This document shows, one piece after another, positions 21,939-33,172 of a stretch of 51,768 nt of DNA. A program made the position numbers and the translations under genes. How positions within the stretch are numbered: the stretch's first letter is position 1; each line of letters begins with the position of its first letter. Under the pieces are notes generated by a model. The model was not told the DNA's origin, made no database searches, and saw only the letters and a list, made by a program, of their open reading frames with translations. The DNA comes from Psilocybe azurescens. Lineage: Eukaryota; Basidiomycota; Agaricomycetes; Agaricales; Agrocybaceae. Where the stretch lies: assembly GCA_023853785.1 (NCBI GenBank), contig JAJIRX010000518.1, positions 1 to 51,768 of the forward strand, in the 5' to 3' direction.

Positions 21939-24900
21939 TCAAGGCCACGACCACGTCGCCTGGAGCTCAGGATTGGCCTCCTTCACCAAATTAACGACAT
22001 AGTCATTGAACCACGATCCAGCCTCAGGCGCAGGGACGTGCGCAACAGGTCCAGCGCAAGTAGCGTCGAATCGTGCAGCATTGGGATCAGATGTACCGTC
22101 GGACTCGCCTCCGGGCTTCACCCACACAATCGCGTCGACATAGGGATTCTTGAGGACCGCCTGGTCCGCCGTAGGCCGTGTCCCGAACCCTGCGTTCCTG
22201 ATGTTGCACCACTGACCCCACTCTGTGCGGATGGCGCCTTTACCAGCCCTTCCTTGATCGACGATGAAATGCGCCGGGAACCCCGCCTGCTCAAGATGAG
22301 GACCGAGCGAGTTGGCATAGTGATGCTCATCCCAGCTGTTCGACCATTCTGTGAAGTTCTCGCGGACGACAGAGACGTATTGGTTGTAATTGGAGACGTT
22401 GATGGCAACACCACGGACAGTGGCTCCGGGTGTAACGGTCTGGGCGCTTTTCAAGACGTCGGCGAACAAGATGGCAGTGGGTGCGAGGTTGTCGTCCCAT
22501 CCAAGCCATCCTCCATGGGCTGCATCGATGTAAATCGAGAGATTGGGGAACTGGAGCTTTGCGATGGCGTACGAGACACCCTCTTTATACGCTGGGGCGG
22601 CTTTGGCACATTTTGGAACACCCAAGTTGGTGACAATATTGCCGAGCGAATCCGGTTCAATGATAACGACAAAGTTGAGTTTCTGAGCGTCGGGGGTGCT
22701 CAACTCTTTGGCAATAGCTGTAGCAAAAAAATTGAGTATTGATCAGGGGAATGAAAGGAGAGAAGACACCTACTGTCAATATAATTCTTGTATTTATTGA
22801 GTCCATCATTATCGAGATGGAGTTCTCCATCGGAAGCCTTGGCAGAGCAATCGCGGTCGGGCAAGTTGTAAACCACGAGCTGCAGAATCTGCTGTTTGCC
22901 CGTTGCTCTCTGAGCAGCGAGAGTCTCTTGGATCAATCCCTTGATGTCGGCGATCTATTATACCCAGTACTTCAGATTAAACAGAATACTGAAGATGATT
23001 GGAAGAGTCCTGGAAAGGACTTGTCCCTTTCTTTTAATCCTGACCGTGAGGTACAGTCAGAGTTCGTTGCTGACGAGGTGTTCAGCAAGGTGGGAGTCTA
23101 AGAAGTGTTTGTATATATATATCCGTGACAAGGGTGAGCGGATAGCGACGAGAGGGTTATAAACGAGACGAGCGAATCGGAACAGACGGCCGGGAAAGCG
23201 ATGAGGACGTGAGCGAGTCGGTAAAGAGCTTCGATTTCGATGATATGGCGGCGTATCGGTGGGGGTCGATAGTTGAACGGTTCGTGTTAGTTCTTTTAAA
23301 CGGCAAAAGGGTTTGTGCAAATAGTAAGGTGTGATTACTGCAGGTCCGAAATTCGACCTCGAAACATATTACAGTAGCCTACTTAAATATGTTTTCTACT
23401 CTTAAAATTTTATGTACTTGGAATTGCCAAGTTATTTCACAACGATCGGTTTGGGGCTTGTCCCGCTCCTGGGTGAATTATTAGCTTGTAGGTGAGCCGC
23501 TTTCTTTTCCCTTGTCCTTCGGGAACCATGTGGTGTGCCGGATAGGAATAGGGTTTTAACGGTGGCCGAGAGCGGGAGCGATACGTTGGGATCGATATGT
23601 CCGATGTTTCTATTTTAGGTCTTATGACGAATTTTGAGGGGTTTCTTGTAATGTGCCGTCTTCCGTCCTGAGACAGACCAAAGGTTCTACACCTCCCAGA
23701 CACTATAAAGGTTGACTTCCCAGTCAACAGCGAGACCGTGTTCCTGTGCTTAAAACCGACATGACGCCCCCATTGATACGTGAGGTGCTCAACTCCCTCG
23801 CTGACCCTGACGACCGCTGGCAAGGATTACGCATTTTTTGAACGATATTTTGCACCCGGAGCCAGGAGACGAGGGTCTTGATGAACGCCTCCTGTTCCTT
23901 CCGACCGAGCCGCACTACGACCACCTCCGAGATTTGTCCTACACTGAATACGAAGAGCTGAAAAGCTTCGTCCAGACTATGGCTGTCCGATTGCTGCGCT
24001 GACCATGGCGATATCTCCGAAGCCGAAGTGAAACATCTCGAGATTGAGCTGGATCGGCTCATCCTGGCGAAGTCGGTAGCTCAAGCGTTTGGCAGGCTTT
24101 GCTCGGTTGACGATGAGCATGTCAAATTGTTTTTGGACTGCTTCAAGCGAGTCGATCTGAGCAGAGAGCGCGTTGTTCGAGCCGCAGGGAAAGATTGCGT
24201 CGAGAAGTATCTGAACGCCCTTGCTCCAGACCAGCGCGCATTCTTTAATGCCGGGCTGCAGCATTACGATGCTCAGACCATCGTCCGACAACAACAGCGC
24301 CTCTTGGTCGACCCATACGATGCCCTTGGGGAGGCGAACAGGATCCTGGCCTTGGTCGACGATCTCCTCGATCGTGCCGGCGTACCCGTAACCGCACCGC
24401 GCTGCCCTTGTAACTCCTGCTGGCGGAGACTTTGCCCTCCATTGCGAGCGCCTTCGTAACAGGGTTCGGCGTGCCCGTGCTCTGGAGCCGACTTCCGGCT
24501 GATGACGAGTCTGAGCAGGGTCGCGTTGTTGCTGTCGCTAATCCGTTGGATGGTGGGCATGAGACTTTGGATGGTGACGATGGGGCCTTGTAGTGGGTGT
24601 GTGTTGGCTGTCGAGCGGGTCGAACCTTGAAAATACGGAACTAGCAGGGGATGTAAGAAGAGGGATAAAAGACTGAAAACTAGATGATAACTATGAAATT
24701 TAAATGAGAAACGGATAAGAGAGATTAATAAAAGATGGAAAAGGAGATCAGAATATAGAAAGGCAAGAGATAGAGGGAGAAAGCGATGTTGATACGGCTG
24801 TGTTGTAAATACTTTTTGGTCGTCCAAATGGACGCTTTGGTAGGCGTTCGTCGCCTTTTGGTCATTCCTCGATATAGTCATTCTGTGGGGTCGGCGTCCG

Positions 24901-27900
24901 AGTCGTCGCTCGGTCCTTCGTCGTCGAGTTCGTTGAGCTCATCGGGGTTCATTTCAATGATACTTGTCACCGGCACCGGCGTGCATGGTACGAGGGAAGT
25001 AAGGGAATAGCCGGCGCTGCGCCGTATCGAAGCTTCGAAACTGCCCCGTCCAATTCAGCCAGGACATACGATCCCCCTTTAGTACGTCTCACAACCAGCA
25101 TGGGTCCGAGATATCGTGGTCGTGTCTTACTTCCGAGATCTTTGTCGATGAGTGAGTTCCGCACGAGGACCAATGCGCCGCGTTTGAAGTCGAAATCAAT
25201 GGTGTTCCTTTGATGTTCGTCTTCCTTTTGCTTGATGGCCTTCCATCTTGACGACACAACCCGTTCCCTTACCATCAACAGGTCTTCCTGGCGTTTTTGC
25301 AACATTCTCGCCCGTTCGCGCTGATGAGCTCCGTAGTCGACAAGCGCTCCTCCCCAGCTGGGCAGAGGTATGTGGATTCGGCTAGGTCAAAGGGTAGCAG
25401 GGGCTCTACACCATGGGCAAGGTAAAGGGGAGTACCCCGTGCTCTTCTGCACGGTGACGCGTTCTGCCCAGAAGACCGATGCGGCGACTTCAGGCCACTT
25501 CGTTTCCACCCCTCCCGCTCGGATTTGACAAGTGCTTCTCGCACGTCGAAATGCCTTCGTTCGATCGGCCCTTGAGCTCGGGAATTATAGGGCGAGATGC
25601 GGATGTGGTGGACTTTGTATTTCTCCACTAGTAATTCAGCCGCTGGCTAGATATTGAGGAGCGTTGTCCGTAACTATTTCTTCAATTGCCCCCATCGACA
25701 TAGAATTGCTGTGAAAAGGAACGATGCCAGGTTCTTCGCGGATTCTGTTTTTAATTTTGCCCATTCAGGAAATGACGACAGCGAGCAACGCGCGTGAGCA
25801 ATGTAACGATACCCGCCTGCTTTAGGCATTAACATCGTGTCAACGTACACCTTCCTGAACAGACCCCTCGGCGTAGGCACTATGGGCGGTATCCGGATCA
25901 TTCGGAGCTGTCTGATCTGACACTCGTGACAAGTGCGGGTGAACCACTTTACGTCATCTTCCAGATACGGCCACCAGAAACGCTCCAGAAGTCGCATGCG
26001 GACGGAGAAGACTCCCTTATGGCCTAGGTCGTCATGCGCCTGGCGGATGATGGATATTCGCTTGTTTGCGGGTATCACCAACTTGTGCTTTCCTTCTCTG
26101 TCTTTCCTCCACAAAACTCCGTCGTGAAGGAAGAAATCTGAGGCCTGTCGTACGAACCTAGTAAAGTCTTTGTCCGTCATGTCCATGCTAGGCCTCGCTG
26201 ATGGATCTGCCAGGAAACGCCGAATCTCTGCCAGCTTTTTCGTGGCGGGCGCGCTTTCTCCGTTCTTGGAATATTTGAAATTTCCACCTCGGCTTGCAGC
26301 ACTAAGCGCCCGCTGGCCGCAGTAGTTGGCTCTCTCGGCGTCTTGGCATTCGGACTTGGTTATGTGGGAGGTACGGTGCTTCGTCGAGTAAGTCGTCCTG
26401 ACACTCCATTGCCCGTTGTACGTGTGATCGTTGCCAGTTCAGCAGCTCGATGGCGAACCCGTTAGCCTCGTCGATCCAATCATCCACGTCCTCTTCGTCC
26501 ACGATGTCTTCTGCTGCCCGACCCCGTCTAGATAGTCCATCCGCCGCCGCATGATCTTTGCCTGGGACGTGCCGAAGTTCGAAACTAAAAAGGAGGATGC
26601 CTGCCAGCCACCGATTCGCCGCTGGCGTTTGGAACGATATCCGGATTGTTGATCATTCCTTTGATGTACTTTGCGTCGACCTCAACCACCAGCTTCTTCA
26701 CGCCCACAATGTACAGTCAGCGCGTCTTTGAGTGCCCTGAACGTCCCATACAACTCGAGTTTGGCCTGCGAGTACCGCTGTTCCCTTTCATTCCATGTTA
26801 TGGAGCCGAACCTTGAAGGATACCGTTTCCCATCGTCCCCTATTTGCGACAACACGTATCCTACGGCCATCCACGATGAATCGACGGCCAGTATAACCTC
26901 GTTGTCTGACTCATAATTTATTGCACGGATCGCCGGGCACGATTCCGCCAGTAGTTTCAGCTTTCCCATTGCTGCCATTTCTTCTTCTGCAAACATAAAC
27001 TCCTTGTCCTTTCGTGTGAGTTCCACCAACGGTTTTGCATGTTTCGCATAATCTTTTATAAACATCCTGATAGTACCCAGCGTCCCCAGGAATCCTCGTA
27101 CGTCGGTGATATTCCTGCACACTGGCCAATCGGTTATCTTCTGCACCCTCGACTGCAACGGTATTCGACCCTCGTAAGTGCATACATGGCCAACGACCAC
27201 TGCGGATGCCGCACACAGGGTAGATTTAGGACCAGAGAATGTTCCTCCTGCCACCCGTACACGCTGTATCACTCGATTCACGTTGCCTAGGTGTTCCCAT
27301 ACAAACCGCCGAATTCCGTCGTTCTCCGCTATCGTTTCAAATCCGGCCTCCCGGAATCTCGTACACGCGTGGTGGGTCCCTTTACCGGGACGTCGTCAAT
27401 AAATGGTTGCGTGATGTGCGGTATCTCATCCTGCAGGAGGAATGTTGTGTCTCCGTGCTGAATCTGCATGGAATTGGTGTACCCCATTGGGATTGAAGTG
27501 AGTCGGAAGGTCCCCAGTGGAGTTTGGAATGTGGTAAGGTCTCTTGATTCCACTGCTAGCTCTCGCTGATCAAATCCCACGTAGAGATCGAACATACCGT
27601 AGCAGCCTCTCCCGCCAAACGATTCAGCGTATGGTTCTACGCTGGGGGCAATGCGCTGTCCTTTATGCTGACTCGATTCAATGGCTGGAGATCGTGTACC
27701 AGGCGTAGCGACTTCCCGTCCTTTTTCAGAACTGTGAACCATCTAGAGCGATAGGAGGAGTTGGATGGCTCGTAGATTCCTGATGCAATTTTCGATTTGA
27801 TTACCTCGATAACCTGATCGTAGCTTCCTCTCGGGATCGGTATGTTTCGCAGCACCCACGGTACGTGTTCCACCGTTGGGATCGTGACTGGCTCGAAGTA

Positions 27901-30900
27901 TTCCGACCTGAATTTCCCTTTTTCGCTTTCGTCCCAGGCAAAACCATCTTCATGTGCTTTCAGCAAGTAATGCACCAGCTTTTCCTCTTCTGGCCAGAGG
28001 AACCCGTCGTCATTCACTTTCATACCTTGTTTACGCTCTTCCGTGTACCTCTTCCCAGGTGTGAATTCGGGTGGCTTCGTCGGCAGCACGGGCATTCCTT
28101 GTAGCGGGTCTTCAGGTGTTTTTCGAATGATTCTGAAATTCTCGGGCAGTGTGGTAGCCACCGGCTTCACACGATTCTCGACCTTTTGTACGCTTAAACG
28201 ATTCCGCCGCACCTGCCGGTTCCAGGGCTCGTATCGGTTCCCGATAGTCGTAGTCGTCTTCCTCTTCATCATCCCCTTCATCCCCTTCGTCTTCTGTGTC
28301 TGATACCGTTTGCATCCCCGGCATGTCGTCATATATCCCCTCATCCCCTATACTCCCTTCTTCGAACAGGTCGTCAGCAAGCCCACGCTCGATAGAATTT
28401 GTAGGCTCTTGATGGTTGGCATCATCCTCCCATCCATCGTCCCCTTCCTCGTCTTCATCCTCCGTGTCCGACACCGCTTGCAAACCTGGTATATCGTCAT
28501 ACCGCCCGTCCTCGTATTCGTCCCCTCCTTCGGAAGGGTTATCATTTTCACGATCGTCTTCTCCTTGCCTTAGCGTGCCCGACACACTTGGTTCCTTCCT
28601 TTCACGATTGGAGTCTCCTCGGCCGCCTGCCGATTCATCGATCCCTAAAAACCCGTTAGGACCAAGTTCGTCGCCGTTTCCTTAGCTTTTCGTGTTCTAG
28701 TGGGTACCGTAATCACTGCGCATGTATTTGGATCAACGAGGGTGACGTGAGAGTCTCCGTTGGTGAAGTGCTGTACGCTGGCCTGCGTAAGGGTGAGAAA
28801 GGGTCGCCCCAATAACATTTCGTAGGGAGCGTCGTCGACGACCTGGACTTGCAGATAGAATTCATACCCTCCTATAGTTATTTTTAGATCGTGCAGGAGG
28901 CCGACCGTCCGTGACGTTGTGGCGTTGGCCGAGACCATCTGCATTTGGTGGTCTGATCGGATGGGGAGCCCCAACCTTTCCCATAGATTCCTTCGTAGGG
29001 CCACTATCTGACAACCGTCGTCCATGAGAGCCTCCACTGTGATCCTGCCTTCGAGGAGCACCTCCATAGCACGCAAATCTTCGACATGCTTTGCCACCAC
29101 GAGCCCATCGTTCCTGTCGGGAGTGTTCGTCCTTGGTTGTGATGTTTCGGGCGTTCTGAAGCTTCTGCTGAGGCAGTGATCACGTTGAAAGCAGATCCTG
29201 ACGAGGTCAGCCGCTTCGTTTGAATTAACTCTTTAATCTGCTTTCTTACTTCGGGCGCGATTGCTAGTAACTCTTGCGTGGTGAGCGTTACCGTCGCTGA
29301 CAGTCCTCGCTTAACCACCGCTGTCTATAATTTTTGGGTCTTCGATAGGGGTCACATAGCGGTACTGGGGACCATTTGCTGCCCCCGATGTAGCTTCTGT
29401 TACGGGGTTTGTCGGTCCCGGACTTGTTGTGATATTTCGTCCCGTGGTATCTGCCTGCTTTCCTTTGCTCCGGGTCGTCGGTCCTGATACTGCGGCAGTC
29501 CCGATACGTCTTGAGACTCGTCTATCTTCTTTTGGGTCGATACTGCAAGAGTTTCGAGCATTTCGAGCTCCTCCTTGTCCCTTTGGGTAACGGTCGGGCG
29601 AACATCTTCAGGTGCGTCATCGTAAATTTCTTCAATTCGGCTACTTGATCCTGTGTCCCGGATCTGTACCGACATTTGCTGATACCGATGGCACCCCAGT
29701 GTTCGCAGGATTGAGCTGCCTCCAATTGTCGATTTTCTCCTTCAAATTCCTTCCCATTGCTGTTCTTCCAGATATCCGACTGCCGTCTGGGAGCGACACT
29801 TGGTACGATGGTGGTTCGCGTTTGCACCACCCTTTCTTGAGGTAATCCATGAGCGACGCGCAGTTATTCATGTAGTGCGTCGAGTCTGAGCAGAAGGTAC
29901 AGTCGTTGTTCCTTGGAATAAAATTTGGTCCTGACGGTTGTGTATTCGAAGCCGGCACTGGTCCTCCGTTTTGATTCATTTTCTGCATGAGCAGAGCGAC
30001 TGCTTCGACCAAGTTGACGTTGTTGAATGCCTTCCCAAACTGGCGACGTCGAACACCTCCTGCTTTACCGTAGCTTGATGCCCTACTGTCGTCGTGTTTA
30101 GCTGCGCGACAGTAGTGATCCCTCCTCCGGATGGGTGTCGCGAAAGCACAAATATAGCCAGCGTCCGATATGTCGTCGAGGGTCCATGGGTCATCTGGAT
30201 GATGTTGTGGGTTCTGAAGGCGAAGTTGCTCTCTCACTTCCTCCTAAACTCTAAGGGAAAACCTTGGAAAAACATATTGCTAATTTCCCTGTCGGTTAGA
30301 CGATCCTTTGCTTTAAGGAACATCGATATTTTGAGAAACGCCCGGTAGTATTCACCAAACTGGTTCTGGGTCTTCATTGGTACTGACGCCTGCTCCTCTA
30401 TCAGGTTTTGTAGGTCGTTTACCGAATATTTCCGGTCGCCCGACGCTCCTGGATACAACCCGATCATGGCTGATTTGAACGCTGTCCAGTTGCCTCCTGC
30501 TGCAGCTGGTTGTAGCGCCCACAAATCGTAGTCTTCGGTCGGTGCGTATGCCAGTGCATGATCGATTGTTTCTTGTTCTGTTAACGAGCAGTTTGCTGCT
30601 AGGCGGTGTACTTCGTCCAGGAATCGTACCAGCGAGGCAGGTGCCCTGTCAAACTTCGGTGCCGAATGGTGATTCCTTCCAGGCATTGTAGACATGTTGG
30701 TGGATGCAGAAGCGCTGGTATGTGTATAATTGTCTGTTGTGTTCGTGGAGGTATACCAATTTACTATAGGTATAAAGCGGGGTGGCGATGGCGAAGCGTG
30801 ATTCTGTCGAGTCTGAATATGAGAAGTATTCGGAGATTCCAGACGTTGAGGTGTCCAGTGGTGGATATACTGATGAAGGCGGGTTTTGGACAACTGGTGA

Positions 30901-32026
30901 AGCAAATCGAACTTCGCTTTATGGGTCTGGGGTACGGATGGTAGGGTGCGTAGCGGAGCAGTTTGTAGCAAACTTTCTGTGGGATCTGGTAGAAGATTTT
31001 TATAAACAAGACACTTTATTAGAACCCCCTCGCGGTGGGCTCCAGTTGAAGATGATTGGAAGAGTCCTGGAAAGGACTTGTCCCTTTCTTTTAATCCTGA
31101 CCGTGAGGTACAGTCAGAGTTCGTTGCTGACGAGGTGTTCAGCAAGGTGGGAGTCTAAGAAGTGTTTGTATATATATATCCGTGACAAGGGTGAGCCGGA
31201 TAGCGACGAGAGGGTTATAAACGAGACGAGCGAATCGGAACAGACGGCGGGAAGCGATGAGGACGTGAGCGAGTCGGTAAAGAGCTTCGATTTCGATGAT
31301 ATGGCGACGTACGGTGGGGGTCGATAGTTGAACGGTTCGTGTTAGTTCTTTTAAACGGCAAAAGGGTTTGTGCAAATAGTAAGGTGTGATTACTGCAGGT
31401 CCGAAATTCGACCTCGAAACATATTACAGTAGCCTACTTAAATATGTTTTCTACTCTTAAAATTTTATGTACTTGGAATTGCCAAGTTATTTCACAACGA
31501 TCGGTTTGGGGCTTGTCCCGCTCCTGGGTGAATTATTAGCTTGTAGGTGAGCCGCTTTCTTTTCCCTTGTCCTTCGGGAACCATGTGGTGTGCGGATAGG
31601 AATAGGGTTTTAACGGTGGCCGAGAGCGGGAGCGATACGTTGGGATCGATATGTCCGATGTTTCTATTTTAGGTCTTATGACGAATTTTGAGGGGTTTCT
31701 TGTAATGTGCCGTCTTCCGTCCTGAGACAGACCGAAGGTTCTACAATACTATGCACATACACAAACACTCACATCAGCGGACTTCGAGATCCAAGCGAAG
31801 GTGGGTATTTTTGTACAGTCTTCGTCTTCGCCGCGTTATAAAAGTCATACTTTTGGTTGAAAAACTGGATGGTCTCTTCCAATTTTTTCGCATATCCCTT
31901 ATTGGCATATACCTCCTTTCCGATGTATGGGTTCACCTGAGAGTTGGAAGTAGACGGCTGTGGTGCGGCAAACACGCTAGCAGGGGCAAGCGCCAAAGCA
32001 CAAGCAAGAGCTTGTAAATAACGCAT
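21939..32026 (-). CDS. GH6 cellobiohydrolase, first intron carries a retrotransposon
   Basis: Secreted cellulase releasing cellobiose from non-reducing chain ends. Exon 1 (31773-32026) encodes the signal peptide MRYLQALACALALAPASVFA and the catalytic-domain start NPYIGKEVYANKGYAKK. Exon 2 (22774-22954) has YNLPDRDCSAKASDGE with the catalytic-loop aspartate. Exon 3 (21939-22717) has FVVIIEPDSLGNIVTN with the predicted acid aspartate, then YIDAAHGGWLGW, DEHHYANSLG, FIVDQGRAGK, WCNIRNAGFGTRP and VWVKPGGESDGTSD, ending ATWSWP. No CBM1 or linker is present. Intron 1 runs from a GTGAGT donor at 31772 to a TAATAG acceptor at 22955, and contains the whole 8.8-kb element; without it the intron would be about 60 nt. 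GGESDG has Ser where most relatives have Cys. One missing C near 31802 breaks exon 1. Whether this long intron is still spliced is unknown. Confidence 0.85.
22990..23691 (-). repeat. 3' LTR of element 1
   Basis: 702-bp direct repeat of 31047-31745, beginning TGAAGATGATTGG and ending GGTTCTACA on the plus strand. It contains a TATATATATA run near 23112 that could serve as a promoter in the 5' copy. Confidence 0.93.
23692..23700 (-). other. polypurine tract of element 1
   Basis: On the minus strand the sequence immediately before the 3' LTR reads TCTGGGAGG followed by TG, a short polypurine tract in the expected place for plus-strand DNA priming. Confidence 0.5.
23702..23711 (+). promoter_or_regulatory. 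TATA-like box before the antisense ORF
   Basis: ACTATAAAGG lies just inside the 3' LTR, about 50 bp upstream of the plus-strand ATG at 23761. Its position suits a promoter for the antisense ORF; this is inference. Confidence 0.35.
23761..24593 (+). CDS. antisense accessory ORF of element 1, unknown function
   Basis: Runs opposite to gag-pol, filling most of the space between pol and the 3' LTR. It starts MTPPLIREVLNSLADPDD at 23761. Coherent segments follow: NDILHPEPGDEGLDE, SYTEYEELKSFVQTM, ISEAEVKHLEIELDRLIL, SVDDEHVKLFLDCFKRVD, YLNALAPDQRAFFNAG and DALGEANRILALVDDLLD. The last third becomes acidic (ADDESEQGRVVAVANP) and stops at 24593. Joining needs about four small indels, the clearest being one T in the T run near 23836. 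Predicted about 275 residues, helical and acidic; no membrane segment or known motif. The opposite strand here has no comparably coherent frame. Antisense ORFs at this position are known in some plant Ty3 elements (for example Grande and RIRE2); I know of no described equivalent for this fungal lineage. Confidence 0.55.
24878..29675 (-). CDS. pol: pol polyprotein of element 1 (PR-RT-RH-IN)
   Basis: Order on the minus strand: linker rich in TQRDKEELEMLETL; aspartic protease near 28650-29100 (EALMDDGCQIVALR, YEMLLGRPFLTL); a very acidic region 28112-28585; reverse transcriptase 27330-28344 (PSNSSYRSRWFTVLKKDGK, FDLYVGFDQRELA, TTFQTPLGTFRLTSIPMGY, catalytic FIDDVPVKGP); RNase H 26682-27281 (ILAVDSSWMAVGYVLSQIG); integrase with HHCC zinc finger 25674-26186 (CHECQIRQL), later IRISPYNSRAQGPIERRH, then RPRYLGPMLVVRRTKGGSY at the C-terminus, ending DDSDADPTE at 24878. 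The protease has DDG where many retroelements have DTG/DSG, and RT has FIDD rather than YVDD. Several single-base breaks; a few integrase stretches are hard to follow. Confidence 0.85.
29641..30695 (-). CDS. gag: gag polyprotein of element 1
   Basis: Capsid/nucleocapsid precursor. The ATG at 30695 starts MSTMPGRNHHSAPKFD; the capsid-like part includes SLVRFLDEVHRLAANCSLT, FKSAMIGLYPGASGDRKYS and FGEYYRAFLKISMFLKAK. A one-base break near 30237 joins LEFRRK to VREQLRLQNPQHH. The nucleocapsid has one CCHC zinc knuckle, CTFCSDSTHYMNNC (C-x2-C-x4-H-x4-C), near 29850-29895. Ends at a stop near 29641, just before the pol frame. Confidence 0.8.
31027..31044 (-). other. primer-binding site of element 1
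   Basis: Two bases inside the 5' LTR the minus strand reads TGGAGCCCACCGCGAGG, the usual TGG-initiated tRNA primer site. It implies a primer tRNA ending GGGCUCCA with discriminator U, which in eukaryotes is typical of tRNA-Cys; the assignment is tentative. Confidence 0.55.
31047..31745 (-). repeat. 5' LTR of element 1
   Basis: 699-bp copy of 22990-23691 and the transcriptional start side of the element. It differs from the partner at about seven positions, mostly single-base indels (for example GAGCCGG versus GAGCGG). Confidence 0.93.
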
Positions 32027-32116
32027 TGGAGAAATGTGGGAAGGAGCGAGACGCGTTTGACGAGGCGAAAGTGACGACACTGAATACCCAGTCGAGAAAA
32101 GCATTTCACCAGTAAT

Positions 32117-32124
32117 CTTTTATA
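32117..32124 (-). promoter_or_regulatory. TATA box of the GH6 gene
   Basis: Minus strand TATAAAAG about 90 bp upstream of the GH6 ATG (32026). A GCGGGG hexamer at 32172-32177 fits the SYGGRG consensus of the carbon-catabolite repressor Cre1/CreA, as expected for a cellulase; one short site is weak evidence. Confidence 0.5.
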
Positions 32125-33172
32125 CTCGAGCAAGACCCCCATCCCAAGCCCTCTTCTTACCCCAGAATAGTGCGGGGTAATCGTCGGAAACATAGAGACC
32201 CACATATGGGCATTATGCGATGGTCGGATATAGTATATGGCGTAGATCCGCCCAACGTATAGTGCAAACAGGAAGGTTATAGGTAGTTGTCAAGAGAAGC
32301 ACTTGACTCTTGATCAACTCTTGATTCTGGAAAAGCAACCGAGTTATGATAGCCGCGTACTAAAAGCATCTTGGACGCAGCAATTTTCCGCATTCTCGTG
32401 ACAATGGATACCAAGACCCATTTCACTTGAGTGGACGCCAGAACCACAGGCCAGCTACGAGAAATAGAGTGCAGAGAGAGGGCTGCATCACCTCCACTGT
32501 TCTGAACATATGTTTAACACCATCTGTCAATAGACATAAACCAGTGATGAACCCAGAACCGGGTCATGCAGAAATATGGCCAGAAGCAATCCTTCTTGAG
32601 AGGAATTCACCAAATGTTGTATGACAATGCTCTGTCTTGATCTTGTCGGGGTCGCATCTGAGAAAGCAGAATATTGCCCAAGTAAATTATTCCGTCGTAA
32701 TCTCGGCTTGTTGTTTGAGGACAATCGTGCTTGTAGGGCTCCCTTACTCTTACCTGTTCTCTTGAATCACCTACTGGATACCAAGGCCACAGTAGACAAT
32801 GCTTGGAGTGCATCTTGCCGATCCGAGGTTGAGTCGACTCAAGGATTCGTGATAGAAGCTTTGAGAAAGTAAGAAAGCGGACGCTAGAGACTGGAGAGTT
32901 CTCGGTCTATTTCTGCTATTGCCTAATGTCTTGGCAAACGTCTACGACAACACGGCAAAATTTGTTATGGACGTACCACCAGTAGGGCTAAGCCTTAGCA
33001 TTGGACGCTGGATCTTGCTGGATACATAAGGCCGGTAATTGTGATATGTGGTACAGTCGTTGCCAAGACTTATCTCCCATGTCATTGATCGTAGACGATG
33101 GGCAATGAACTTTCTTGATAACGACCAAGACAGAAAACAGGAGGTTATTCAATCGTGCTTCAGTTGACCAAA
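32125..33172. other. intergenic, GH6 promoter and downstream flank
   Basis: No coding sequence recognised between the GH6 promoter and the stop of the coiled-coil gene at 33173. Confidence 0.5.

Larger units (their letters stand above)
22990..31745 (-). mobile_element. Ty3/gypsy LTR retrotransposon, element 1
   Basis: Complete 8.76-kb element on the minus strand: 5' LTR 31047-31745, primer-binding site, gag, pol (PR-RT-RH-IN), an antisense ORF, polypurine tract and 3' LTR 22990-23691. The LTRs start TG and end CA. The flanks read ...AATAC before and ATACT... after, giving a 4-bp (ATAC) or, allowing overlap with the LTR end, 5-bp target duplication. The two LTRs differ by about two substitutions plus five single-base indels in about 700 bp, so insertion is recent. 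Gag and pol style match a large agaricomycete Ty3 lineage. Confidence 0.92.

Noticed and set aside
24273..24881. Minus-strand Leu/Phe-rich ORF after pol in element 1 as an env-like gene
   Set aside because: It has hydrophobic runs but no signal peptide, cysteine pattern or fusion-like layout. Half of it is the mirror of the antisense ORF, and the hydrophobic part is A/T-rich simple sequence.
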